A stretch of 8,794 bases of DNA. It comes from Sporomusaceae bacterium. GTDB taxonomy: Bacteria > Bacillota_C > Negativicutes > Sporomusales_B > UBA7701. A program made the position numbers and the translations under genes. Below, piece by piece: positions 1-5,183 of this stretch (the stretch's first letter is position 1; each line of letters begins with the position of its first letter). The notes under the pieces were generated by a model. The model saw only the letters and a program-made list of their open reading frames with translations. It was not told the DNA's origin and did no database searches. Location: NCBI GenBank assembly GCA_022839045.1, contig JALHDI010000132.1, forward strand, positions 1-8,794, given 5' to 3'.

Positions 1-230
1 TCCGCCTGGCGCTCCAACTCCGCGGCGCTCGGCAGGCCCATCATGCTCCCGGCCGCCATCACCTCGTCGCCCGCCTTCACCTCATAACCCAGCTCGGTCA
101 GCGCGTCGGCCACCTTGGCGGCGGTGCGGAACTCCGTCCAGGCGACCTCGGCGTAGCGGTGGAAATCGCGCCGCCGTTCAATCATCTTATCCTTCAGCTT
201 ATTCGTCAACTCGATGATCTTCCTGTCCAT
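1..230 (-). CDS. AbgA-like M20 family amidohydrolase, N-terminal part (truncated by window edge)
   Basis: Only the first 76 codons are present. The start is an ATG at 230-228, seven to nine bases after a GGAAAGGGG ribosome site. The visible protein has a charged N-terminal helix, then the stretch RRDFHRYAEVAWTEFRTA near residues 20-37 and an MMGLPSAAELERQA segment near 63-76. Both match the N-terminus of p-aminobenzoyl-glutamate hydrolase subunit A (AbgA) and related M20 metallo-amidohydrolases, which cleave an amide bond using two metal ions. The metal ligands lie outside the window, so activity cannot be judged. It begins 22 bases after the stop of the DcuC-type carrier and is surely co-transcribed with it. 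I infer that the carrier brings in, or exports a product of, the amidohydrolase substrate. Another M20 amide hydrolase (for example an N-acyl amino acid hydrolase) is the main alternative. Confidence 0.8.
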   Translation of the reverse strand, partial: MDRKIIELTNKLKDKMIERRRDFHRYAEVAWTEFRTAAKVADALTELGYEVKAGDEVMAAGSMMGLPSAAELERQA

Positions 231-252
231 CGTCGGGCCCCTTTCCTGTCTC

Positions 253-1539
253 TCAGAGAAGAATGAACATCACCACGAATGCTGCCAGAACCATGCCCAA
301 AGCGTTGCGCTTCGTAATCTCCATCGGGTTCACGCTCGCCAGCGCCGCGCACACGATCGCCGCCCCGGCCACCGGCGACATCGACCGGCCCAGCGCGCCG
401 GTCAGGAACGCCGTCGACCCCATCGGCAGAATCTCGAACCCGAACTGCTTCGCGTGAGGCGTTATCGCCCCGTTGAAAGCCAGCGTCGCCGCGTCGCCCG
501 ACCCCGACAGCACCGCCACAATGAACGGTCCGAAAGTCGCCGCGATCTTGGCGATGCTCTCGGAATGCTTCATGAAATCGATCAGCGCGCCCGTCAGGCC
601 GATGAGCTTCATCCCCTCGTTGAAAACAGCCGCGCCGATGATGATGCCGATAACGCTCGCATAAGCCTCGCCCATACCGGAGAAAAACTGTTTCGACACA
701 TCCGTGGAATTGATATCCTTTATACTTACAAGAAAACCGAGGAACACGCCGGCGACCATCGCCTCCGGCACCGTGAACACATGGATGGCCTTTAACGCCG
801 CCACCTTGGGAAACAGCTTGCCGAGGCTGCCGGCCACCAGCAGCAGCAGCGGTACGACCGGAACAACCGCCTTGACCAGGTTCACCTCGAACTTCGCCGT
901 CTCGCCCTGGGCAAGGGCCGCGCCCTCGTAGCCGCGGTCCTCCTTGCGCACGATCGCCACCGCCGTAAGCGCCGCCGCCACCACCACAGCCCCGGCCAGC
1001 GACGCCATCGTGTGGCCGCCGATAACCACCATCGGATCGGTGATGCCGGCCAGCTTGGCGATGAACGGATTGTGCATGTTGCCCGGGTTGAACGCGCTCC
1101 CCCACGTGCCAGCCAGCACCGCGCTCGCCGCGATCGCCGGATGCACGCCGGCGCTCATCAGCGTCGGGATGAGGATCGCGCCCACCGCCGCCGCGCAGCC
1201 CGCCGCGCTCGGCAGGGCGATATTGATAGCAAAGGTAACCAGCACCGCGCCCGGGATCAGGATCGCCCGCGCCTTCGTCAGCGGCGCCGCCAGCAGATGG
1301 ACGAGATGCGCATCGCACTTCGTATACTTCATCACGAACGCGAAACCCATTACCGTACAGATTACCGGCACAAGGCCGCTGTTCACCATCGCTTTGCTAA
1401 ACGCGACAAAGGCTTCCGGCAGCTTGCCTGACAACAGCGCCATCAAAGCCCCCGACAAAAAGAGCACCATCCTCGTCTCATACCGTTTGATGATTGCCGC
1501 AAACGTAAGAATGACAATCAACCCGCCGAGCCAGACCAT
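253..1539 (-). CDS. DcuC-family C4-dicarboxylate / anion carrier
   Basis: A 428-residue polytopic membrane protein, slightly shorter than E. coli DcuC (about 460). It is hydrophobic throughout, with roughly ten to twelve spans. Family landmarks are visible: YASVIGIIIGAAVFNEGM near the middle of the second half, the glycine-rich LSGSGDAATLAF loop, and the ALGRSMSPVAG motif followed by NPMEITKRNALG close to the C-terminus. All align with DcuC by eye. DcuC proteins move C4-dicarboxylates under anaerobic conditions, but the family also includes carriers of other anions. The start is taken as the ATG at 1539: the GGAGG at 1551-1547 sits seven bases away, whereas the in-frame TTG just upstream would leave only four. 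The AbgA-like hydrolase follows after 22 bases, so the true substrate may be an amide such as an aminobenzoyl- or acyl-amino acid rather than succinate or fumarate. Confidence 0.88.
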   Translation of the reverse strand: MVWLGGLIVILTFAAIIKRYETRMVLFLSGALMALLSGKLPEAFVAFSKAMVNSGLVPVICTVMGFAFVMKYTKCDAHLVHLLAAPLTKARAILIPGAVLVTFAINIALPSAAGCAAAVGAILIPTLMSAGVHPAIAASAVLAGTWGSAFNPGNMHNPFIAKLAGITDPMVVIGGHTMASLAGAVVVAAALTAVAIVRKEDRGYEGAALAQGETAKFEVNLVKAVVPVVPLLLLVAGSLGKLFPKVAALKAIHVFTVPEAMVAGVFLGFLVSIKDINSTDVSKQFFSGMGEAYASVIGIIIGAAVFNEGMKLIGLTGALIDFMKHSESIAKIAATFGPFIVAVLSGSGDAATLAFNGAITPHAKQFGFEILPMGSTAFLTGALGRSMSPVAGAAIVCAALASVNPMEITKRNALGMVLAAFVVMFILL

Positions 1540-1546
1540 CAATACA

Positions 1547-1551
1547 CCTCC
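1547..1551 (-). promoter_or_regulatory. Ribosome binding site that decides the DcuC start
   Basis: GGAGG on the minus strand. It lies seven bases from the ATG at 1539-1537 and four bases from the TTG at 1542-1540, so the ATG is the better start. Confidence 0.7.
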
Positions 1552-1645
1552 TAAATAAAATAAAGCATTGCAATTCTTATATATTCAAGCGCCTTGCTTC
1601 TATTCCTTCTTCTCCCTTTTCCCACACCAAACAAAAACCATTAAC

Positions 1646-1659
1646 ATATTATGTAATAT
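1646..1659. repeat. Perfect 6-2-6 inverted repeat, candidate operator
   Basis: ATATTA TG TAATAT. Its left half plus flank recurs as CATATTATGTAA at 1766-1777, 37 bases before the TTG start of the next rightward gene. The symmetry and the repeated half fit a dimeric regulator binding two sites between divergent genes. This is inference; the AT-rich composition makes chance matches easier. Confidence 0.35.
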
Positions 1660-1800
1660 ATTGACCTCATCAAACCCGCCCAGGTAACCGACCGCCCCCC
1701 CACCCCGTCCGCGGTTCGAAGCCTAAACCCGGCCCTGTACACCGTAACCTCCCACAGCAGGTAAGCATATTATGTAAAAATAATGCAAACTTCAACCGAA

Positions 1801-1805
1801 GGAGG
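1801..1805 (+). promoter_or_regulatory. Ribosome binding site overlapping a false GTG start
   Basis: GGAGG followed by TG. The GTG formed at 1805-1807 lies inside the ribosome site itself and cannot be the start. The TTG at 1814, eight bases downstream of GGAGG, is the natural start. Confidence 0.7.
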
Positions 1806-1813
1806 TGCTCGCC

Positions 1814-2056
1814 TTGTACCCGCGCCGCTATCCCGTCTGGGAAGACCCCGAAATCTACGAATGGCGTGACGACTACCCTGACGACTATTCCCGCCTCTGC
1901 TTCCCCCTGGCCGCCATCGGCACCATCGGCATCGTCGGCGCCCTCGCCTTCTGCCGTCCCCGCTCCGGCTGCTTCCCCTACGGCTGTTTCCCCTACCGCT
2001 GCTACCCCTATCGCTCCTGCACCCCAACCTACATCTGCTATCCCCGCCGCTCCTGA
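1814..2056 (+). CDS. Small Cys/Pro/Tyr-rich single-span membrane protein
   Basis: An 80-residue protein from a TTG start with a well-spaced GGAGG. The order is: an acidic, Tyr/Trp/Pro-rich head (residues 2-27), one hydrophobic span with small residues (about 29-47, containing AAIGTIGIVGALAF), and a tail built of CFPYG-CFPYR-CYPYR-like pentads that ends in a basic RRS. Seven cysteines (29, 47, 53, 58, 63, 69, 75) are spaced about every five or six residues in the tail. I do not recognise a named family. The composition resembles small cysteine-rich surface or spore-coat proteins of Firmicutes, and the tail could form disulfide cross-links or bind metal; both are guesses. It appears to be monocistronic, with the next clear signal being the terminator at 2237. 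Confidence 0.65.
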   Translation: MYPRRYPVWEDPEIYEWRDDYPDDYSRLCFPLAAIGTIGIVGALAFCRPRSGCFPYGCFPYRCYPYRSCTPTYICYPRRS

Positions 2057-2090
2057 CTCCCTTCCGCCGGTTAACCTAATCGCCCTGTCC

Positions 2091-2236
2091 GTGTTACAAA
2101 ATCGACATCACCGCCTTCACCGACGACTCCGCGACCTCCTCAACAGCTACCACGTCCGCGGCCATGGCTGGACCGCCGGCGCCAACATCGAACTCGACGG
2201 CCAGCCGCTCGTTTGCAGCGAGCAGCCGGTAAAGAC
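2091..2236 (+). pseudogene. Residual coding signal with apparent frame change (possible gene remnant)
   Basis: There is no ribosome site and no credible intact gene here, yet the C-rich third positions typical of plus-strand genes in this window are present in two successive frames. From about 2101 one frame reads IDITAFTDDSAT; from about 2127 the neighbouring frame reads RDLLNSYHVRGHGWTAGANI and then ELDGQPLVCSEQP. Together they look like a short protein interrupted by a one-base slip. The second frame runs without a stop into the terminator hairpin at 2237. I cannot name a family. It could equally be an unannotated RNA or an accidental pattern caused by the strand skew. Confidence 0.25.
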
Positions 2237-2267
2237 AAAAGACCGTTCCTCACGGAACGGTCTTTTT
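2237..2267. terminator. Bidirectional rho-independent terminator
   Basis: A 13-base-pair perfect stem AAAAGACCGTTCC / GGAACGGTCTTTT with a TCAC loop, and T-rich on both sides. The T run overlaps the stop codon of the leftward diguanylate cyclase (2268-2266). It serves converging transcripts: the small Cys-rich gene from the left and the cyclase from the right. Confidence 0.9.
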
Positions 2268-3483
2268 ATGTGCACACCCGGTTGCGGCCCTGCTCCTTCG
2301 CCCGGTACAGCGCCTCGTCGGCCCTCTTCAGCACCTGGGCCGGCGGCCCCTGCTGCACTCCGCCCTCGGCCGCCCCGATGCTCACCGTCACCGCCACCCG
2401 CTTCGCCGCCCCCGTGCCGCGGACCACGAACGCGCGCCCGGCGATCCGCTGCCGTACCTCCTCCAGGCACGGCCGCGCCTCCTCCAGGCCCATCTCCGCA
2501 AAAACGATCACGAACTCCTCGCCGCCATAGCGAAAAGATCGTCCGTCCCCGGGCACCTCCATCACCATCGCCGCCACCAGCCGCAGCACATCGTCGCCTA
2601 CATCGTGGCCGTACTTATCGTTCAGCTTCTTGAAATAGTCGACATCGACCATCGCGATCGTATACCTCTCCCCCAGCCGGGCCAGCTCCTCCTGCAAAGC
2701 CCGCCGCGAAGGCAGGCCGGTAAGCTCGTCGCGGTACGCGATCGCATACGAATCCTGGATCGCCGCCACCGTCAGCATCGCCGCCGCCGCCGCGAAAAAC
2801 AGCGGCAACGCCGCCGGATCGCGGAAATGGAACGCCGCCGCCACCGCCGGCAGCGTATAGAACAACGCCCCCTCCACCGGTGCAGGCCGCTTAAGCTGCT
2901 TCAGCGCCAGCAGCACCGCCGCCGCCGCCAGCAGCACCACCGCCGTCCGCGGCAGCGGCGTACCCCCCCCCAGCGCCAGCGAATCGCGGCTGATAAACGC
3001 GGCCGCCTCCCCGTCCTGGGAAACCACCAGCACCGCCGCCACCAGCAGCTCAGCCGCCACCAGCGCCAGCCTGGTCCTGCCCGCCGTCGTAAGCAACCCC
3101 TTCTCCCGCAGCAGCGAAAACATCAGGATATTGAGCGGCAGCAACACCGCCGCAAAATAAAAAACCGCAGCCTCGTACAGGCGGGCGTCGAGACCGGCCG
3201 GGGCCGGCAGGCCCAGAACCGCCTCCGTCAGCGCCAACAGCAGCAGCACGACGAAAACCCGGCTGCGGTTGAAGCCGGCGCTCAGCGCCATCCCCACCGC
3301 CGCCAGGATAAACGAAGCCATCGCCAGCATACCCGGCGCCGCCTGCGGCAGCGCCGCCCGCTGCCCGAAAGCCAATGCGGCTGCCGCCAGCAGCGCCAGC
3401 GGCACGGTCAAAAACCGCCCCGCCAGTCCCCGCCCCTTGTTCCGTTTAATGTCCGATATACGCCTCTTCAACTCTTTCGTCAT
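2266..3483 (-). CDS. Membrane-anchored diguanylate cyclase (GGDEF)
   Basis: A 405-residue protein. Residues 1-20 are basic and cytoplasmic, and residues 24-240 form an alanine/leucine-rich membrane domain of about seven or eight spans with no recognisable named sensor fold. A GGDEF domain occupies about 250-405. Catalytic landmarks are complete: RDELTGLPSRR (251-261), the metal-binding VDVDYFKKLND (279-289), the signature GGEEF (320-324) and RADEALYRAKEQGRN (387-401). This predicts synthesis of c-di-GMP from two GTP. The usual RxxD inhibitory site before the signature reads PGDG (311-314), so product feedback inhibition through that site is probably lost. The ATG start has a GGGGGTAGAG ribosome site. 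A 42-residue membrane protein gene lies 63 bases upstream on the same strand. Confidence 0.9.
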   Translation of the reverse strand: MTKELKRRISDIKRNKGRGLAGRFLTVPLALLAAAALAFGQRAALPQAAPGMLAMASFILAAVGMALSAGFNRSRVFVVLLLLALTEAVLGLPAPAGLDARLYEAAVFYFAAVLLPLNILMFSLLREKGLLTTAGRTRLALVAAELLVAAVLVVSQDGEAAAFISRDSLALGGGTPLPRTAVVLLAAAAVLLALKQLKRPAPVEGALFYTLPAVAAAFHFRDPAALPLFFAAAAAMLTVAAIQDSYAIAYRDELTGLPSRRALQEELARLGERYTIAMVDVDYFKKLNDKYGHDVGDDVLRLVAAMVMEVPGDGRSFRYGGEEFVIVFAEMGLEEARPCLEEVRQRIAGRAFVVRGTGAAKRVAVTVSIGAAEGGVQQGPPAQVLKRADEALYRAKEQGRNRVCT

Positions 3484-3546
3484 CTCTACCCCCGCAACCC
3501 GGCACGCTCTGGCCTAATCTTTCCCGTATTTCTCGACGGCGGCCGC

Positions 3547-3675
3547 CTATTCCTGCTCGCCGTCCTCCTCGCTGACGATCGCCGAAGCTCCGGGATCAAA
3601 AGGATTCACCCACACCGCCCACACCGCCGTCAGCAGTAGCCCCATACGCACGAACCAATTCTTATGCCGGTCCAT
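3547..3675 (-). CDS. 42-residue single-span membrane protein upstream of the cyclase
   Basis: This short gene is easily missed. It has an ATG at 3675-3673, a TAG at 3549-3547, and a GGGGGTG ribosome site six bases before the start. The protein starts MDRHKNWFVRMG, continues with a hydrophobic LLLTAVWAVWV span (about residues 8-23) and NPFDPG, and ends with an acidic SEEDGEQE tail. A basic N-terminus, one span and an acidic C-terminus are typical of small membrane proteins. No family is recognised. It precedes the diguanylate cyclase by 63 bases with no terminator between them, so the two are probably co-transcribed, and it could be a small partner of the cyclase (inference). Leaderless chance translation cannot be excluded because the protein is short. 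Confidence 0.55.
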   Translation of the reverse strand: MDRHKNWFVRMGLLLTAVWAVWVNPFDPGASAIVSEEDGEQE

Positions 3676-3692
3676 ACAAGACACCCCCAACA

Positions 3693-3706
3693 AGTATCTT
3701 GATACT
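3693..3706. promoter_or_regulatory. Palindrome AGTATC-TT-GATACT, candidate operator
   Basis: A perfect 6-2-6 inverted repeat 17 bases upstream of the start of the 42-residue gene and just before its ribosome site. The core TATCTTGATA resembles the short palindromes bound by MarR-type repressors, though the sequence alone does not identify the regulator. Its position would let a bound protein block transcription or initiation of the small gene and cyclase unit. Confidence 0.4.
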
Positions 3707-3719
3707 ATTTCCATACCGG

Positions 3720-3772
3720 CCCATTCCCCCCCTCCGCCGCCTCGCCCCGCCCGTCGCCTCCCGTCTCCGCTC
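3720..3772. other. C-rich tract (G-runs on the minus strand)
   Basis: About 50 bases almost free of purines other than isolated G. C-runs of three or more occur at 3720-3722, 3726-3732, 3745-3748, 3750-3752 and 3760-3762. Read on the minus strand, these runs could support a G-quadruplex upstream of the cyclase operon. The general C-richness of this strand makes the tract less surprising. Confidence 0.3.
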
Positions 3773-3788
3773 CGCGCGAAAAACCTCA

Positions 3789-3860
3789 GTATTTGTTAGA
3801 TTATTTTTGCGTATTTGTATTACATTCTCTGGCACTACGTCATAATTTTGTCACAAATAC
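3789..3860. repeat. Three copies of GTATTTGT (two direct, one inverted)
   Basis: GTATTTGT lies at 3789-3796 and 3811-3818, 22 bases (about two helical turns) apart, and its reverse complement ACAAATAC lies at 3853-3860. The inverted copy overlaps a small palindrome TTTGTCACAAA (3847-3857). All sit within 110 bases upstream of the secreted His/Trp-rich protein gene. A TACAAT word at 3865-3870 could be a -10 box, but no matching -35 is well placed. This looks like a cluster of regulator sites; the regulator is unknown. Confidence 0.4.
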
Positions 3861-3897
3861 TGGCTACAATTAGTAACAAAGGAAAGGGGGCGGCAAA

Positions 3898-4359
3898 GTG
3901 AAAAAATTTTTCCTCCTGACTCTCATGGTCCTGGTTCTTTCCCTGTCGGTGACCGCGAGCGCCGATGCCAAGCAACACCCCAGGCGCGGCCACGACTGGT
4001 CCCACGCCAAGTACAAACACAGCAGCTGGCATCGCACCCAACACAGCGCGGTCACCATCACCTGGCACAAGCACCGCAACTATTACCCGCCTGCCAGATA
4101 CCGCATGGAGCGCATCCACGACCGCGGCTGGCACGACCGGTTCCCCGGGCTGCGCGCCTACCGCTGGCACGACAACCGCGGTGAAGGCTTCTGGTACCGC
4201 GGCCACCGCGTGACCAACGGCGTATTCTTCTACAACGACGCCGACGAACTCGTCAGCATCGGCTTCATGCACAACGGCACCTTCATCTTCATCCGCGACG
4301 ACCACAGCGGCTTCGAAAACCGCGACAGCTTCTTCATCTCCTGGTGGAACAGGCGCTAA
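3898..4359 (+). CDS. Secreted histidine/tryptophan-rich hypothetical protein
   Basis: A 153-residue protein from a GTG start, seven bases after GGAAAGGGGG. Residues 1-22 are a clear signal peptide (KK, then a Leu/Phe/Val core, then an ASA or ADA cleavage site near 20-24). The mature part has about 14 histidines and 8 tryptophans. The first half is basic with repeated W-H pairs such as DWSH, SSWH, TWHKH, GWHD and YRWHD; the second half (about 100-153) is a likely beta-rich domain ending in SFFISWWNRR. The histidines suggest binding of metal or haem outside the membrane, but no known motif was recognised. The gene has its own terminator 36 bases after the stop, so it is probably monocistronic. 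The upstream repeats suggest it is regulated. Confidence 0.75.
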   Translation: MKKFFLLTLMVLVLSLSVTASADAKQHPRRGHDWSHAKYKHSSWHRTQHSAVTITWHKHRNYYPPARYRMERIHDRGWHDRFPGLRAYRWHDNRGEGFWYRGHRVTNGVFFYNDADELVSIGFMHNGTFIFIRDDHSGFENRDSFFISWWNRR

Positions 4360-4394
4360 CGAATTCTTTTCCCTCCGAAAAATATTCCCCTTCG

Positions 4395-4417
4395 GGAAGG
4401 CCGGCGCCTTCCTTTTT
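4395..4417 (+). terminator. Rho-independent terminator after the His/Trp-rich gene
   Basis: Seven-base-pair stem GGAAGGC / GCCTTCC with a CGGC loop followed by TTTTT. It lies 36 bases after the upstream stop codon. Confidence 0.8.
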
Positions 4418-4495
4418 CCTTTATCCGCCAAAAAAGGAATTTCGCCGGCATATACAGAATATTTAGATAACACCACTAAACGGAGGTGATCGCCC

Positions 4496-5071
4496 GTGAA
4501 CCTCATCTATGCCCTGATCGGCCCTCCCTCCTGCGGCAAATCCACCATCGCCAGGGAACTGACCAAACACGGCGTAAGCGAAATCATCAGCTACACCACC
4601 CGTCCCCCCCGGCCCGGCGAACATGACGGCGTAGACTATCGCTTCATCGACAAGGACACCTTCGCCAAAATCGAGCTTATCGAAAAAGTCGCCTACTCCG
4701 GCCACTTCTACGGCCTCGGCAAAAAAGAAGTCATGAGCAAGCTCGAAAAAAACCCCGTCTCCGTAGTCGGCGTCGACCGCAACGGCTTCGACAAGCTCAA
4801 AAAACTTCTCGGCCAGCGCATCGTATCCATATACATCCTCATTGACGAAGCCACCATCATCGACCGCGCCATCGAACAGGGCTGCAATCCCGACGCCGTT
4901 CAGGAAAAAATCAACTACGCCAAAGCCACCGGGGAATTCGACAACTGGCAAATCGCCGACCATGTCGTCAAGAATACCGGCCCCCTCGAAAACACCGTCC
5001 TTCAGACCCTGGCGATAATGAAACTCGTGGACATCCGGCCGATAACGCCTTCCCGGCAGCAGCAACAATAA
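4496..5071 (+). CDS. Divergent guanylate kinase-like P-loop nucleotide kinase
   Basis: A 191-residue protein from a GTG start, seven bases after GGAGGTG. The P-loop is GPPSCGKST (9-17). The GMP-binding part SYTTRPPRPGEHDGVDYRF (32-50) is nearly canonical. By family alignment, the GMP contacts Ser32, Arg36, Arg39, Tyr48, Glu63, Tyr72 and Asp94 all look retained. The rest is unusual. The canonical P-loop GxxGxGK(G/S) reads GPPSCGK, the LEIDVQGA-type strand is VVGVDRNGFD, and the lid segment after IIDRAIEQG has QEKINYA where guanylate kinases carry a second arginine. A short Gln-rich tail ends the protein. Known guanylate kinases convert GMP and ATP to GDP and ADP. Here that reaction is plausible, but a housekeeping gmk elsewhere is likely, and this may be a paralogue with another nucleotide substrate or a regulatory role. 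Confidence 0.8.
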   Translation: MNLIYALIGPPSCGKSTIARELTKHGVSEIISYTTRPPRPGEHDGVDYRFIDKDTFAKIELIEKVAYSGHFYGLGKKEVMSKLEKNPVSVVGVDRNGFDKLKKLLGQRIVSIYILIDEATIIDRAIEQGCNPDAVQEKINYAKATGEFDNWQIADHVVKNTGPLENTVLQTLAIMKLVDIRPITPSRQQQQ

Positions 5072-5103
5072 TTGTTACAAGATAATTTTTAATAACCATC
5101 GAA

Positions 5104-5128
5104 AAAAACATTCCCCCTGAAGGTTTTT
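5104..5128. terminator. Weak AT-rich hairpin, possible terminator
   Basis: AAAAACATT and AAGGTTTTT can pair with one mismatch around a CCCCCTG loop. It follows the kinase-like gene by 32 bases and precedes the bacterioferritin start. The stem is weak, so read-through into the bacterioferritin gene is possible. Confidence 0.3.
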
Positions 5129-5139
5129 CCATTCCGTCC

Positions 5140-5154
5140 GCATAATAATTATCA
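5140..5154. promoter_or_regulatory. Fur-like (or PerR-like) box upstream of bacterioferritin
   Basis: GCATAATAATTATCA matches the 7-1-7 Fur consensus TGATAATnATTATCA at 12 of 14 defined positions, missing only the first two. The fit to the PerR form TTATAATnATTATAA is one match poorer. It ends 29 bases before the ATG and 16 before the ribosome site, where a repressor would block transcription. An iron-storage gene is a known type of target for both regulators. Confidence 0.6.
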
Positions 5155-5183
5155 GCATAACATCAGAAAAGGGAGGCTAAACC

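Larger units (their letters stand above)
1540..1813. promoter_or_regulatory. Divergent intergenic region with AT-rich repeats
   Basis: This 273-base spacer must hold the promoters of the leftward carrier operon and the rightward small membrane protein. It contains an inverted repeat ATATTA-TG-TAATAT (1646-1659), a 12-base word CATATTATGTAA occurring at 1645-1656 and again at 1766-1777, and a C-rich tract near 1695-1706. A weak leftward promoter can be drawn as TTGAAT (1588-1583), 17 bases, CTTTAT (1565-1560), but it would place the transcript start almost on the ribosome site, so I do not trust it. No gene is seen here. Confidence 0.4.

Noticed and set aside
206..1318. Long open frames on both strands across the DcuC gene (for example 206-1318 minus and 944-1558 plus).
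   Set aside because: They give Arg/Gly- or Ala/Thr-rich sequence without ribosome sites, while the overlapping DcuC frame has clear family motifs.
1661..1673. TTGACCTCATCAA looks like an FNR/CRP-type site in front of the anaerobic carrier.
   Set aside because: The half-site spacing is one base short of the FNR form and one half deviates, so the match is too weak.
1708..1722. GCGGTTCGAAGCC resembles a tRNA T-loop.
   Set aside because: The flanking bases cannot form a five-pair T-stem and there is no acceptor or anticodon arm nearby.
2605..3639. A 344-codon plus-strand open frame opposite the diguanylate cyclase.
   Set aside because: It encodes an Arg/Gln/His-rich repetitive string that is the shadow of a GC-rich gene; the opposite strand has a complete GGDEF domain.
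3848..3870. TTGTCA and TACAAT as a -35/-10 promoter pair for the His/Trp-rich gene.
   Set aside because: Only 11 bases separate them, far below the usual 16-18.
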